Shown here piece after piece: positions 1 to 8,753 of a stretch of DNA of 64,000 nucleotides. Made by a program: the position numbers and the translations under genes. Origin of the DNA: SYAN01 sp964406345. Lineage in GTDB: Bacteria; Actinomycetota; Actinomycetes; Nanopelagicales; Nanopelagicaceae. The stretch is taken from NCBI GenBank assembly GCA_964406345.1, contig CAYORK010000002.1, positions 1 through 64,000 on the forward strand, given 5' to 3'. Position 1 is the stretch's first letter, and every line of letters begins with the position of its first letter. Under the pieces are notes generated by a model. That model saw nothing but the letters and a program-made list of their open reading frames with translations, made no database searches and had not been told where the DNA came from.

Positions 1-122
1 CTCCGACGAGCCGAAGTTTCCAACGACCAGCCAGAGTGCGGAGAAGGTTATCGCATCACAGGGAGCCTCTCAAAGGCCGATCAAAGTCCCGCCGTTGCCA
101 ACCGCCGAGTGCTCTGTACAAG

Positions 123-137
123 TACTTTATAGAGGTG
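123..137 (+). promoter_or_regulatory. Putative leaderless promoter of pabB
   Basis: TACTTT at 123-128 is followed by 6 bases and GTG at 135. The TAnnnT-6/7-start layout recurs at many operon heads in this window, so I read it as a -10 element placing transcription start at the start codon. No Shine-Dalgarno sequence precedes the GTG. Positions 1-134 hold nothing else I can identify. Confidence 0.45.
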
Positions 138-1169
138 GAAGCCACATTCTTGATGGACCAGTTCCAAGCAAGGAACCCTGTCGAGTTCCACGATTCTTTG
201 GAAATTCTCGCTGGTGAGGTGGACCCTGAAGATCTCTTTGTGGTCTTTGGTTCATTCGAAGGGGATTGGCAAGTAGCCCATTTCGACTCGTTCGAAAAGA
301 ACCCTTCGACCTCGATTCGGTCTGACGCGATAACGAGGGCGAAAGCTGTCTCACAATGGAAGAGCTCTCTCGACCAGAATGCGTACCTACGATACGTAGC
401 AACGATCAGAGATGAGATCGCTGCAGGGTGGGTCTATCAAGTAAACGCGTGTCGATTGCTGAGCAACGAGGATGACATAGACCTACAGCAACTCTTCGCC
501 AAGATTCGAGAAAATCATCGCGCTCCAGCCGCTGGTTACTTCAAGAGCGCTCGCTGGGAGATCGCATCAGCATCGCCAGAGACCTTCTTTCGCGTCTCCA
601 ATCTCTCTGGCACAAGAAAGATTCTCACTAGTCCGATCAAGGGAACCTCAAGGGATGGCATTTTCAAGGAAAAGGATTCAGCGGAGAACGTGATGATCGT
701 CGATTTGATGCGCAACGACATCTCTCCACTCTGTCGGTTAGGCAGCGTTGAAGTCCCACGCTTGCTTGGCGTGGAGGAGCACCCTGGTCTCTTTCATCTC
801 GTCTCTGATGTGGTCGGAGATTTGAGGGAAGAGGTCTCGTGGAAGGAGATCTTGGAGCGGTTGGCTCCGCCGGGCTCAATCTCGGGTGCGCCCAAGAGTT
901 CGGCTCTTGAGGTGATCAGGCGATTCGAACCATATCGTGGTGCATATTGCGGAACTTTGGGATGGATCCATGGCGGAGAAGCACACTTCTCGGTTCTGAT
1001 TCGTACCTTTTTCAAGGATTTCCGGAGAAGTGCCACTACAACATTCTTTGGGACGGGGGCTGGGATCACTTGGGGGAGCGAACCCGTAGATGAATGGCTC
1101 GAGACGGAGTTGAAGGCCGAGCGACTGATGGCACTGACTTCCGATGAGAAAACTGCGAGCCGGGCATGA
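135..1169 (+). CDS. pabB: Aminodeoxychorismate synthase component I
   Basis: Chorismate-binding enzyme of the anthranilate synthase/PabB family. With a glutaminase partner it converts chorismate to 4-amino-4-deoxychorismate for folate. Seen: SPIKGTSRDG, DLMRNDISPLCRLGSVEVP, HLVSDVVGDL and the C-terminal signature GSISGAPKSSALEVI followed by YRGAYCGTLGW. The start is uncertain, because the frame is open to the left edge of the window. I chose GTG 135 (344 aa), which suits the family and has a -10-like hexamer 6 bases upstream; GTG 36 is the alternative. It overlaps pabC by 4 bases, and the pair supplies p-aminobenzoate. The PabA glutaminase is not in the window. An anthranilate synthase component I is less likely given the pabC neighbour. 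Confidence 0.88.
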   Translation: MEATFLMDQFQARNPVEFHDSLEILAGEVDPEDLFVVFGSFEGDWQVAHFDSFEKNPSTSIRSDAITRAKAVSQWKSSLDQNAYLRYVATIRDEIAAGWVYQVNACRLLSNEDDIDLQQLFAKIRENHRAPAAGYFKSARWEIASASPETFFRVSNLSGTRKILTSPIKGTSRDGIFKEKDSAENVMIVDLMRNDISPLCRLGSVEVPRLLGVEEHPGLFHLVSDVVGDLREEVSWKEILERLAPPGSISGAPKSSALEVIRRFEPYRGAYCGTLGWIHGGEAHFSVLIRTFFKDFRRSATTTFFGTGAGITWGSEPVDEWLETELKAERLMALTSDEKTASRA

Positions 1170-1954
1170 GTGAGTTCCTCTGGCAGAACGGCGCTCGAGT
1201 CGAACGTCTACTCCTCAATCTGCCGACGGATCGGGCGCAGTCAGGTTTCTGGCTCGGAGACGGGCTATTCGAAACGATGCTTGTCTCAGAGGGAGAGATC
1301 TTCGCAAAGGAGCGACACCTTCGTCGTCTTGCCGAATCGATGATCAGATTGGGCATCGCTGGCAAAACGTCGGAATTCGTCGAAGGCCTCGATGCGGCAA
1401 CCTCTTGGATCGCGGGAGAGTGCGGGCAGATCCGACTCACGCTTCTCTCGTCACAGGAGTACATCATCACTGCGCGCAGGCATGTCATTCCGTCAGAGAG
1501 TTTGAAGTTAGTCCATTACCCCTACCCGAAGAATGAACGCTCCGTGTTGGCTGGACTCAAGACACTCTCCTATGGTGAGAATGGAGCCGCTCTGAGGTAT
1601 GCCAGGGAGCGAGAGGTCGATGACGTCATCTTCACAAACACCTCCGGCTTTGTGACAGAGAGCGCGCTAGCGAACCTCCTGCTTTGGGATGGAAGTTCGT
1701 GGTGGACGCCAAGCCTTGGCTCGGGGTGCCTCGCGGGGTTGACCCGTGAATTGCTGATGGAGTTCTTCGAAGTCAAGGAGGGCGATTTCAAGATCGACGA
1801 TCTCCGCGAAATGCAGGCCCTTGCGTTGACTTCGGCTCTGCGTGACGTACAGCCAGTAAGTCATTTCCAAGGACACTCATATTCTGGACTCAGCGAAGTT
1901 GGTAGACTTCGAGAACAATTCCAAGACTGGAGAGCAAAGAACCCCCATCCATGA
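1166..1954 (+). CDS. pabC: Aminodeoxychorismate lyase (class IV aminotransferase fold)
   Basis: PLP enzyme of fold type IV, 262 aa, expected to release p-aminobenzoate and pyruvate from aminodeoxychorismate. Seen: an N-terminal GDGLFETMLV segment typical of the family, RYAREREVDDVIFTNTSGFV in the middle and TPSLGSGCLAGLTRELLME near the C-terminus, where this family keeps its cofactor-binding loop. The start ATG overlaps the pabB stop (ATGA), indicating translational coupling. Class IV enzymes also include branched-chain and D-amino-acid aminotransferases; the pabB neighbour is the main reason for this call. Confidence 0.8.
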   Translation: MSEFLWQNGARVERLLLNLPTDRAQSGFWLGDGLFETMLVSEGEIFAKERHLRRLAESMIRLGIAGKTSEFVEGLDAATSWIAGECGQIRLTLLSSQEYIITARRHVIPSESLKLVHYPYPKNERSVLAGLKTLSYGENGAALRYAREREVDDVIFTNTSGFVTESALANLLLWDGSSWWTPSLGSGCLAGLTRELLMEFFEVKEGDFKIDDLREMQALALTSALRDVQPVSHFQGHSYSGLSEVGRLREQFQDWRAKNPHP

Positions 1955-2274
1955 AACTCATCACGTGGATAAAGTCGACACCTGCCGGCAAGTTGGCATG
2001 GCGGTTGGTGATCGGTTTCTTTGGCGGCATCGTCACAGCTCTCGGTGTGCTCTTCATCGTCACTCCCGGACCGGGTATCGCAGTCTTGATCGTTGGACTG
2101 GCGATCCTTGCAACCGAGTTCGCATGGGCGAAGCGTGCGATGGAGAAGGCCAAAGAGACGGCAACATCAGCTTCAGAGCGTGCACCTTTCTTGAAGATGA
2201 AGTTCATCATCCCAATCGGCCTTGCTATCTCGGTCTTCCTCATTGCGTATTGGATCTATACCTCCGTCAGTTAG
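1951..2274 (+). CDS. Small PGPGW-type membrane protein
   Basis: A 107-residue protein of the PGPGW family (TIGR02611-like) of small actinobacterial membrane proteins of unknown function. Seen: two hydrophobic stretches, about residues 18-52 with the family core TPGPGIAVLIVGLAILATEF, and a C-terminal segment IPIGLAISVFLIAYWIY. A charged stretch (WAKRAMEKAKETATSASER) lies between them and is probably cytoplasmic. It overlaps the pabC stop by 4 bases, so it is probably co-transcribed with pabBC. I can infer no function from this context. Confidence 0.75.
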   Translation: MKLITWIKSTPAGKLAWRLVIGFFGGIVTALGVLFIVTPGPGIAVLIVGLAILATEFAWAKRAMEKAKETATSASERAPFLKMKFIIPIGLAISVFLIAYWIYTSVS

Positions 2275-2300
2275 CGCAGCTCTCACAAATCCTGCTTTGC

Positions 2301-2315
2301 TAGCCTTGCGCAGTG
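2301..2315 (+). promoter_or_regulatory. Putative leaderless promoter of thrS
   Basis: TAGCCT at 2301-2306, 6 bases, then GTG 2313. There is no Shine-Dalgarno sequence before this GTG. Confidence 0.45.
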
Positions 2316-4325
2316 TCCGCATCGATCAACGTAATCCTCGACGGCCAGAAGGTCGTAATCTCAGAGGATCAGAAGGCGCATCATCTCTTCGGCGACGCAA
2401 CCAAGGTGGGCTCTGAGGCAATCGTTGTCTGTCGAATCAACGGCGAACTCAAAGACCTTTGGACTGATCTTCATGAAGGCGATGTAGTCGAAGGCGTAAG
2501 GATCGATTCGCCGGATGGCCTCAATGTCCTCCGTCATTCGACTGCACATGTTCTGGCACAAGCGGTGCAGCAACTCTTCCCTCAGACCAGACTAGGAATC
2601 GGCCCGCCGATCACGGATGGTTTCTACTATGACTTCGATCCGAATGAGCCTTTCACTCCTACCGATCTTGAGAGTCTTGAGAGTGCGATGCGCAAGATCA
2701 TCAAGGATGGTCAGCGATTCAAAAGACGAGTCACTGATGAGCAATCGGCCCTTAGCGAGTTGAAGGATGAGCCTTACAAGTGCGAGTTGATATCCATCAA
2801 GGGTCGAAGTGATGAGACCGAGGGAGCGAGCGTCGAGGTCGGTGCAGGTGAACTCACCATCTACGACAACCTTGGCAGGGATGGCGAACCAGTCTGGTCT
2901 GATCTCTGCCGCGGCCCACACTTGCCATCGACGAAGTACATCCCGGCTTTCAAACTAATGCGTTCAGCCGCGGCTTACTGGCGCGGGTCGGAAAAGAATC
3001 CGATGCTTCAACGTATCTACGGGACGGCCTGGGCATCGAGCGAGGCTCTTGATTCTTATCTCACTATGTTGGCGGAGGCCGAGAAGCGCGATCACCGACG
3101 TCTTGGACAGGAACTCGATCTCTTCTCGTTCCCAGAAGAGATCGGTAGCGGTCTCGCTGTCTTTCACCCGAAAGGTGGGATCGTCCGACGAGCGATGGAG
3201 GATTACTCGCGGCTTCGTCATGAAGAAGAGGGATATGAGTTCGTCTATTCGCCGCACTTGACCAAGTCAGCACTCTTCGAGAAATCTGGGCATCTTCAGT
3301 GGTACGCGGACGGTATGTACCCGCCGATGGTCCTTGATGAGGAGCGGGGTAGCGACGGTCACGTCAAACGACAAGGTGCGCAGTACTACATGAAGCCGAT
3401 GAACTGCCCCTTCCATAACCTCATCTTCCAATCTCGCGGGCGGTCCTATCGCGAGCTGCCGCTACGCCTCTTCGAATTCGGCACCGTCTATCGATATGAG
3501 AAGTCTGGAGTGATCCACGGTCTGACTCGCGCTCGAGGATTCACTCAAGATGATGCACACATCTACTGCACCGCAGAACAGATGCCGGCTGAATTGGATA
3601 GTTTGCTGACCTTCGTCCTCAATCTCTTGCGTGACTACGGACTTGATGATTTCTATTTGGAGCTATCTACGCGCAATGAGACGAAGTTCGTCGGTAGCGA
3701 TGAGGATTGGGAGAAGGCCACCGCTGCGCTCGAGCGAGCGGCAAAGGCGCAATCCTTGGAGTTGGTCCTCGATAAGGGTGGCGCAGCCTTCTATGGCCCC
3801 AAGATCTCGGTTCAAGCCAAGGATGCAATCGGAAGAACGTGGCAGATGTCCACGATCCAAGTCGATTTCCAATTGCCACAACGATTCGAGTTGGAGTATC
3901 AGGCGAGCGATGGATCAAGACAGCGTCCAGTAATGATCCACCGCGCTCTCTTCGGGTCGATCGAACGTTTCTTCGGCGTACTCACAGAGCACTATGCCGG
4001 CGCATTCCCGCCGTGGCTCGCACCTGTTCAAGTGCGCGCGATTCCCGTCGCAGAGGCTTTCACTTCCTATCTATCTTCGATCGTGGAGACGATGCGCAAG
4101 TTGGGCATCAGGGCCGAGATCGATGCCTCCGATGATCGGATGCAAAAGAAGATCAGGAATGCACAGAGTGACAAGATTCCTTTCATGCTCATCGCAGGCG
4201 AGCAGGATCAGAACGCCAACTCAGTCTCCTTCAGATATCGCAACGGCGAGCAGAAGAACGGTGTGCCGATCGAAGCAGCGATCGAAGAGATTCGGGCCGC
4301 GATAGATCAACGCAGACAGGTCTGA
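2313..4325 (+). CDS. thrS: Threonine-tRNA ligase
   Basis: Class II aminoacyl-tRNA synthetase charging tRNA-Thr, 670 aa, full length. Order: N-terminal TGS domain (about residues 1-65); editing domain with the HSTAH zinc/hydrolysis motif near residue 76; catalytic core with MKPMNCPFHNLIF (zinc-binding Cys) and FGTVYRYEKSGVIHGLTRAR (motif 2); C-terminal anticodon-binding domain from about residue 570. GTG start chosen because it gives a complete TGS domain and has a -10-like hexamer 6 bases upstream. The thrS-HIT-pgsA-acyltransferase-pimA order is conserved in mycobacteria and relatives; here it is broken only by the reverse-strand gene at 4856-5482. Confidence 0.97.
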   Translation: MSASINVILDGQKVVISEDQKAHHLFGDATKVGSEAIVVCRINGELKDLWTDLHEGDVVEGVRIDSPDGLNVLRHSTAHVLAQAVQQLFPQTRLGIGPPITDGFYYDFDPNEPFTPTDLESLESAMRKIIKDGQRFKRRVTDEQSALSELKDEPYKCELISIKGRSDETEGASVEVGAGELTIYDNLGRDGEPVWSDLCRGPHLPSTKYIPAFKLMRSAAAYWRGSEKNPMLQRIYGTAWASSEALDSYLTMLAEAEKRDHRRLGQELDLFSFPEEIGSGLAVFHPKGGIVRRAMEDYSRLRHEEEGYEFVYSPHLTKSALFEKSGHLQWYADGMYPPMVLDEERGSDGHVKRQGAQYYMKPMNCPFHNLIFQSRGRSYRELPLRLFEFGTVYRYEKSGVIHGLTRARGFTQDDAHIYCTAEQMPAELDSLLTFVLNLLRDYGLDDFYLELSTRNETKFVGSDEDWEKATAALERAAKAQSLELVLDKGGAAFYGPKISVQAKDAIGRTWQMSTIQVDFQLPQRFELEYQASDGSRQRPVMIHRALFGSIERFFGVLTEHYAGAFPPWLAPVQVRAIPVAEAFTSYLSSIVETMRKLGIRAEIDASDDRMQKKIRNAQSDKIPFMLIAGEQDQNANSVSFRYRNGEQKNGVPIEAAIEEIRAAIDQRRQV

Positions 4326-4335
4326 GGGGCTTCTC

Positions 4336-4884
4336 GTGGAGAAGAACGAATCTGGCGATTTCGAGGGTATTGAGGGAATCGGCATCCCTGATCGCTGGCA
4401 ACGCCTCTGGGCCCCTCATCGAATGGCCTATCTCAAGGGGGAGAATCGTCCGCTTCACGGAAACGAAGTGACCTGTCCATTTTGCGAGATTCCGACGCGT
4501 GATGATGAATCCGGACTCGTAGTCGCTCGCGCGAAACATAATTACGTCGTCCTCAATCTCTATCCTTACAACCCGGGTCATCTCTTGATCTGTTCCTATC
4601 GCCACGTCGCTGAGTTGCCTGAACTGACTACAGAAGAACGAAATGAGATGGCAGAGCTCGCTGCTCACTCGATGAAGGTGCTACGAAAGGTTTCGAACCC
4701 GCAGGGATTCAACCTCGGCATGAATCAAGGTCCGATTTCCGGAGCTGGCGTCGCCGACCACATCCACCAACACGTGATCCCGAGATGGAGTGGTGATGCG
4801 AACTTCATGCCGCTAATCGGGGGTACGAAGGTGCTCCCTCGACTTCTCGACGAAGTCAGATCCGAGCTTGCCGCAGCATGGTGA
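4336..4884 (+). CDS. HIT family protein (Ap4A phosphorylase-like)
   Basis: A 182-residue histidine-triad nucleotide-binding protein. The triad HIHQHVIPRW (around residue 148) is the catalytic motif of nucleoside hydrolases and transferases; CPFCEIPTRDDESGLVVARA at about residues 48-67 carries the CPFC pair usual in actinobacterial members. Mycobacterial homologues in the same position act as Ap4A phosphorylase or hydrolase, so degradation of diadenosine polyphosphates is a reasonable inference. GTG start, with GAGGGG about 6 bases upstream. It follows thrS by 10 bases and its 3' end overlaps the convergent gene by 29 bases. Confidence 0.85.
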   Translation: MEKNESGDFEGIEGIGIPDRWQRLWAPHRMAYLKGENRPLHGNEVTCPFCEIPTRDDESGLVVARAKHNYVVLNLYPYNPGHLLICSYRHVAELPELTTEERNEMAELAAHSMKVLRKVSNPQGFNLGMNQGPISGAGVADHIHQHVIPRWSGDANFMPLIGGTKVLPRLLDEVRSELAAAW

Positions 4885-5482
4885 GGAAGTGCTCGACTTC
4901 GGCGATGCCAATCCCTCGTTCTGGGATATAGGGAATCGCCACTACACGAAGACCCGAAGTGAAGTCCGCAGGCATGAAATTCTCCTCGTCCATCTCCTCT
5001 TGGAAATCCTTGACTAGTTCCTTCAACTCGGAATCCGGTTCTTCTCGTTGTGGCTTGCTGTCGCTGTAGTTGATGACCGAACCTTCGAGCAGGTCATAGA
5101 GACCGATGGGGAGTCCACTATCGTCATGTAGGACGAGATACGGTGCGATGGCCTTCTCCAAAGTCCGATTGATCAACATCACGATGTCATCGAAATCCCA
5201 TCGGTCTTGATTGTTCACTGACGGGTCTGATCCGACCAACGAACCAACAAGGATGATCGACGGTATCTGGGATTCGCGGATTCGGTTGAATCGGGAGATC
5301 TCATCCTGTGAGAGTCCGCGGTCTGCTTCGATGACGAGGATCACGAGGTCGGACTTCGCGAAGAGCGAATCCTCACGAAAGGGAACGAGTGTCAGATGCC
5401 CTGAGAGATCGTTGGTGAGCGATTGGAGCCCAGATTCCGAAGGCGCGATGACAACAGCCTCAAGCAACTTTCCTCGTTCCAT
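4856..5482 (-). CDS. Degenerate EF-G-like G domain (pseudo-GTPase), unknown function
   Basis: A 208-residue protein that I align by eye to domain I of elongation factor G. Seen: SDLVILVIEADRGLSQDE (44-61) resembles the EF-G strand after G3; IPSIILVG (73-80) is where NKxD should follow; LPIGLYDLLEGSVINYSD (124-141) resembles the EF-G G' insert; VVAIPYIPERGIGIAEVEHF (180-199) resembles the G5 'GSA' region and following helix. Missing: the P-loop (APSESGLQ at 13-20 lacks GK-S/T), NKxD (VGSLVGSD) and EF-G domains II-V. It should therefore not bind GTP in the usual way. It lies convergent to the HIT gene and divergent from pgsA. No function assigned; the EF-G relation is inferred and moderately sure. 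Confidence 0.55.
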   Translation of the reverse strand: MERGKLLEAVVIAPSESGLQSLTNDLSGHLTLVPFREDSLFAKSDLVILVIEADRGLSQDEISRFNRIRESQIPSIILVGSLVGSDPSVNNQDRWDFDDIVMLINRTLEKAIAPYLVLHDDSGLPIGLYDLLEGSVINYSDSKPQREEPDSELKELVKDFQEEMDEENFMPADFTSGLRVVAIPYIPERGIGIAEVEHFLTMLRQARI

Positions 5483-5494
5483 GGGGCAACCATA
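5480..5494 (-). promoter_or_regulatory. Putative leaderless promoter of the EF-G-like gene
   Basis: On the reverse strand TATGGT (plus-strand 5489-5494) is followed by 6 bases and ATG at 5482. It is divergent from the pgsA promoter about 60 bp away. Confidence 0.45.
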
Positions 5495-5555
5495 TTGCGC
5501 CTTCTTGCGTGATGTGGAGATTGCGGTGACCTCGCCATGGAATGAAACAGGAAAG

Positions 5556-5570
5556 TAGAATCATGGAGTG
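5556..5570 (+). promoter_or_regulatory. Putative leaderless promoter of the PIM operon
   Basis: TAGAAT at 5556-5561, 6 bases, then GTG 5568. No other in-frame start codon lies nearby, so the motif supports the GTG as the pgsA start. Confidence 0.5.
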
Positions 5571-6161
5571 CTGAGGATTCCGCTGAAGAGTGGTGTGACT
5601 CGTTTGATCACGCCATTGGCCCGATTGATGATCAGAGTAGGCGTCACGGCCAATGCCATTACGGTGGCGGGAGCGATCGGTTCTTGGGTCGCATCCTTCT
5701 ATTTCTTCTCACGGGGAGACTTCTTCGTTGGAACACTCGTGATTGCGTTCTTCCTCTTGAGTGATCTCTTCGATGGGACGATCGCTCGATTGACTGGAAG
5801 CAATGGCACTCGATTCGGCGCACTGCTTGATTCCACACTTGATCGCATCAGTGATGCAGTGGTGATCATTGCGCTGGTGTTCTGGAGTGTGGAGAACGAA
5901 AGAAGTTGGCTCATCCCATTGGTCTCATCCCTTCTTTTGGGTTTCATGATTTCCTATATCAAGGCACGCGCAGAGGGCCTTGGAATAGCTTGCGACGTGG
6001 GGGTCGCAGAGCGAGCAGAGCGACTGATTGTGCTGCTGACTGCCACGGGCCTCTACGGATTGGGTATCTCGACAGCGATGGATATCGGTCTGTGGTTCCT
6101 GGTCGTGATCAATGCAATCACTGTCGCACAAAGGTTCTATGTTGTCATGAGGGATGCATGA
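5568..6161 (+). CDS. pgsA: Phosphatidylinositol phosphate synthase (CDP-alcohol phosphatidyltransferase)
   Basis: Membrane enzyme of 197 aa that joins CDP-diacylglycerol to inositol phosphate, the first step towards phosphatidylinositol in Actinobacteria. Seen: the CDP-alcohol transferase motif as DLFDGTIAR followed by GTRFGALLDSTLDR (about residues 66-93), with its conserved Asp residues, and about five hydrophobic helices. A phosphatidylglycerophosphate synthase would carry the same motif; the acyltransferase and pimA genes immediately downstream favour the PI-phosphate role. Its stop overlaps the next start by 4 bases. It heads a tight operon of at least five genes (to 9781). Confidence 0.9.
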   Translation: MLRIPLKSGVTRLITPLARLMIRVGVTANAITVAGAIGSWVASFYFFSRGDFFVGTLVIAFFLLSDLFDGTIARLTGSNGTRFGALLDSTLDRISDAVVIIALVFWSVENERSWLIPLVSSLLLGFMISYIKARAEGLGIACDVGVAERAERLIVLLTATGLYGLGISTAMDIGLWFLVVINAITVAQRFYVVMRDA

Positions 6162-7012
6162 GTTACCTCATCTACACCCTTGCTTGGCGTCTCATACGTC
6201 TATTGCCGGAGAAGAGCGCCTATCGGTTGGGTGATGCAATCGCTCGCTATTCCATTCGTCGCGATGGTAGGCGAGTGCGGCGCTTACGTTCCAACATGTC
6301 GATCGTCAGTGGGTTCGCTTCGGGCGCGGAGCTAGATGATCTCCTCGATCGTGCGATGCGTTCCAACCTTCGATATTGGATCGATACTTTTCGCTTCCCA
6401 GCATGGACCCCCTTTCGGATTCGCTCCACTGTCGAGGTCTCCAATAGATCGACTTTTGATGAATTGATCGCTGGCGGTCGTGGCCTTGTGATCGCACTTC
6501 CGCACTCCGGAAATTGGGATCATGCCGGTGCTTTCTTCTGCGCTGAGGGTCATCCAGTCGTTACGGTCGCTGAGCATCTCAAACCTGAGCGTCTCTTTAG
6601 GAAGTTCTTGGCTTACCGAGAAGCGATGGGCATGGAAGTGCTCGACCTCGATGGGCGCGTGACCAAAACACTCGAGGAGCGCCTCCGTCAGGGAAGACTC
6701 GTCGCTCTCGTCTCGGATCGCGACCTTTCGGTGAATGGCGTTGAAGTCTCTTTCTTCGGACGACGTGCGAAGTTTCCGGCGGGCCCGGCAAAGCTGGTGA
6801 TCGAGACCGGTGCGCCATTGATCACCGCACACATCACTTACACGGAAACCGGTATCGCTGTTGATTTCAGCGACCGAATCGCCGTGGAAGGTAAGAGCGT
6901 CGAGGAGATCGTTCAATCGATTGCCTCAAACTTCGAGTCAGCAATCGGTACACGCCCGGAAGATTGGCACATGTTGCAGCGAGTCTTCCTCGATGAGGCG
7001 AGTCAAGGGTGA
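6158..7012 (+). CDS. patA: Phosphatidylinositol mannoside acyltransferase
   Basis: Lipid A acyltransferase-like enzyme (LPLAT/HtrB family), 284 aa, expected to acylate phosphatidylinositol mannosides at the inner face of the membrane. Seen: the HX4D catalytic motif as HSGNWD (near residue 112) and VALVSDRDLSVNGVEVSFFG, a segment conserved in this family, plus GPAKLVIETGAPLITAHI. The open frame extends upstream to 5906, but that part lies inside pgsA; the true start is ATG 6158, overlapping the pgsA stop as ATGA. It overlaps pimA by 4 bases in the same way. The symbol follows the mycobacterial homologue. Confidence 0.88.
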   Translation: MSYLIYTLAWRLIRLLPEKSAYRLGDAIARYSIRRDGRRVRRLRSNMSIVSGFASGAELDDLLDRAMRSNLRYWIDTFRFPAWTPFRIRSTVEVSNRSTFDELIAGGRGLVIALPHSGNWDHAGAFFCAEGHPVVTVAEHLKPERLFRKFLAYREAMGMEVLDLDGRVTKTLEERLRQGRLVALVSDRDLSVNGVEVSFFGRRAKFPAGPAKLVIETGAPLITAHITYTETGIAVDFSDRIAVEGKSVEEIVQSIASNFESAIGTRPEDWHMLQRVFLDEASQG

Positions 7013-8238
7013 CTCTCGCACGCAAGCTCAACATCGGTTTGGTCTCGCCTTATGGTTGGGATTCACCTGGAGGAGTACAGATCCATATTCGGGACCTTGC
7101 CCACCTCTTGATGAGAGAAGGACACAACGTCTCTGTCCTTGCACCCGTCGAGGATGAGGATGCCCTTCGTGATGAGTTCGTCGTTCCTGCAGGTCGACCC
7201 ATACCCATTCCCTATAACGGTGCGGTCGCACGCGTTCTATTCGGTCCAGTCGCCGCCTCACGAGTTCGACAGTGGATCTCGCAGAATGATTTCGATCTTC
7301 TTCACATCCATGAACCAGCGATTCCGAGCCTCGGACTTTTGGCCTGCTCGCTCTCAGATGGGCCGATGGTCGGCACTTTTCATGTTGCCGCCGAACGCAT
7401 TCGCATCGCATTCGCCATCGTGCCTATCGTCGAACCGATCATCGAAAGACTCCGCGCGCGAATCGCTGTTAGCGAGGTCGCTCGATCGACCCTCCGGTCA
7501 CATGTTGATACCGATGCGATCGTCATTCCTAACGGGATAGACCTCTCATCTTTCGCTGACGCATCCCCGCGTCTGGAGTGGCAGCTAGGAAAGACCATTG
7601 GTTTCATAGGTCGATTCGCCGAGAAACGGAAAGGTCTAGCGCTTCTCCTTGAAGCAGTGCCCGCGATCGTAGAGCGACACCCGGATTTGAGGATTCTGAT
7701 CGCGGGCCCAGGCGAGAGTGATGAAGCGCTCGAATGGATAGACCCTTCCTTCCACTCGAGGATCACTTTCCTTGGAATGCTCTCTGATGAGGAGAAGAGG
7801 CAGTTCTTCAAGTCGGTCGATCTCTACATCGCTCCGAATACTGGAGGGGAGTCCTTCGGAATCATCTTGGCCGAGGCGATGGCCACCGGGTCGGCGATTC
7901 TGGCAAGCGACTTGCCTGCATTCCGCTTTGTGTTGGAAGAGGGAAGATGGGGTAGACATTTCCGCACTGGGGACGCGATGGATCTCGCGGACAAAGCTTC
8001 AGAACTTCTCGATGAGCCAAGAACCCTCGCGGAATTGGCACGAGACAGCAGAGAGGGAGCGGAGCGATTCGATTGGCCGGTGGTCGGTAGGCAGATCCTT
8101 GATGTCTATGACTTCATCACCCCGAAGTCGGAAGATGGCGTTTACGAAAAGGTTCGTCTCGCAGCTGACTCACGACCATGGAACAGATTCCCGCTTGGCG
8201 GCTTGAATAGATCCGACAAGAGCGAAGAAAGGGAGTGA
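7009..8238 (+). CDS. pimA: Phosphatidylinositol alpha-mannosyltransferase
   Basis: GT4 family glycosyltransferase of 409 aa that adds the first mannose from GDP-mannose to phosphatidylinositol. Seen: N-terminal IGLVSPYGWDSPGGVQIHI, the glycine-rich PGG loop of PimA; IGFIGRFAEKRKGLALLLEA starting the C-terminal Rossmann domain; GGESFGIILAEAMATGSAIL, the EX7E-type donor-binding motif. GTG start overlapping the patA stop (GTGA). The C-terminal 25 residues are rich in charged residues and extend beyond the usual family core. With pgsA and patA this forms the PI/PIM synthesis unit. Confidence 0.93.
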   Translation: MTLARKLNIGLVSPYGWDSPGGVQIHIRDLAHLLMREGHNVSVLAPVEDEDALRDEFVVPAGRPIPIPYNGAVARVLFGPVAASRVRQWISQNDFDLLHIHEPAIPSLGLLACSLSDGPMVGTFHVAAERIRIAFAIVPIVEPIIERLRARIAVSEVARSTLRSHVDTDAIVIPNGIDLSSFADASPRLEWQLGKTIGFIGRFAEKRKGLALLLEAVPAIVERHPDLRILIAGPGESDEALEWIDPSFHSRITFLGMLSDEEKRQFFKSVDLYIAPNTGGESFGIILAEAMATGSAILASDLPAFRFVLEEGRWGRHFRTGDAMDLADKASELLDEPRTLAELARDSREGAERFDWPVVGRQILDVYDFITPKSEDGVYEKVRLAADSRPWNRFPLGGLNRSDKSEERE

Positions 8239-8753
8239 CCGTGGATAGTTTTGTATTCATCCCACTTCTTGCATCACTCTTCATCTTCCTTTGGTACCTC
8301 ACTTTTACTGCAAGCAGGCTTGATCGTCTTCATCATCGAGTGGAGACTTCATGGGCTTCACTCGATGCACTGCTGCAACAACGAGCTGCCCTAGCGCTCG
8401 AGGTGTCGCATCTTCCTGGCATCGATCCTGCGGTTGCGATGGTGTTGACCCAATCGGCCTTCCTTGCGGGCGAGGCGGAGATCTCTGAGCGGTCTGAGGC
8501 GGAGGAGGGATTGGCTGCAACAGTCGCCTTGCTTTATGAAACTGAGGAGTTCCACGCGAAGAATCCTGCTCTCTCGGAGAGAATCAGAGCCGTGAGCACG
8601 AGGATCGAGATGGCCATGCGACTGCATCGGGAAGCGGTGCACACCACACGAGTACAACGATCCCGATGGCTGGTTCGCCTCTTCCGGCTCGCCGGTCGTG
8701 CACCTCTGCCAGTCGTGCACCCCTTTGAGATTTCGGAGGCAGGAAGATCATGA
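8235..8753 (+). CDS. LemA-like membrane-anchored protein of unknown function
   Basis: A 172-residue protein with one N-terminal transmembrane helix (about residues 6-24) followed by a long helical region: ASRLDRLHHRVETSWASLDA at about 26-45, then QQRAALALEVSHL. This membrane anchor plus 'R-x2-xx-W-x2-LD-x-L-x-QR' layout resembles LemA-type proteins and the N-terminal part of proteins found beside pimA in other Actinobacteria. Start codon GTG overlapping the pimA stop (the family relation is inference). It overlaps the next gene by 4 bases, so it is in the PIM operon; a role in envelope biology is possible but unproven. Confidence 0.6.
   Translation: MTVDSFVFIPLLASLFIFLWYLTFTASRLDRLHHRVETSWASLDALLQQRAALALEVSHLPGIDPAVAMVLTQSAFLAGEAEISERSEAEEGLAATVALLYETEEFHAKNPALSERIRAVSTRIEMAMRLHREAVHTTRVQRSRWLVRLFRLAGRAPLPVVHPFEISEAGRS

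Noticed and set aside
36..134. pabB start at GTG 36
   Set aside because: Adds an arginine-rich stretch unlike the family and ignores the -10-like hexamer before GTG 135; still possible, as the frame is open to the window edge.
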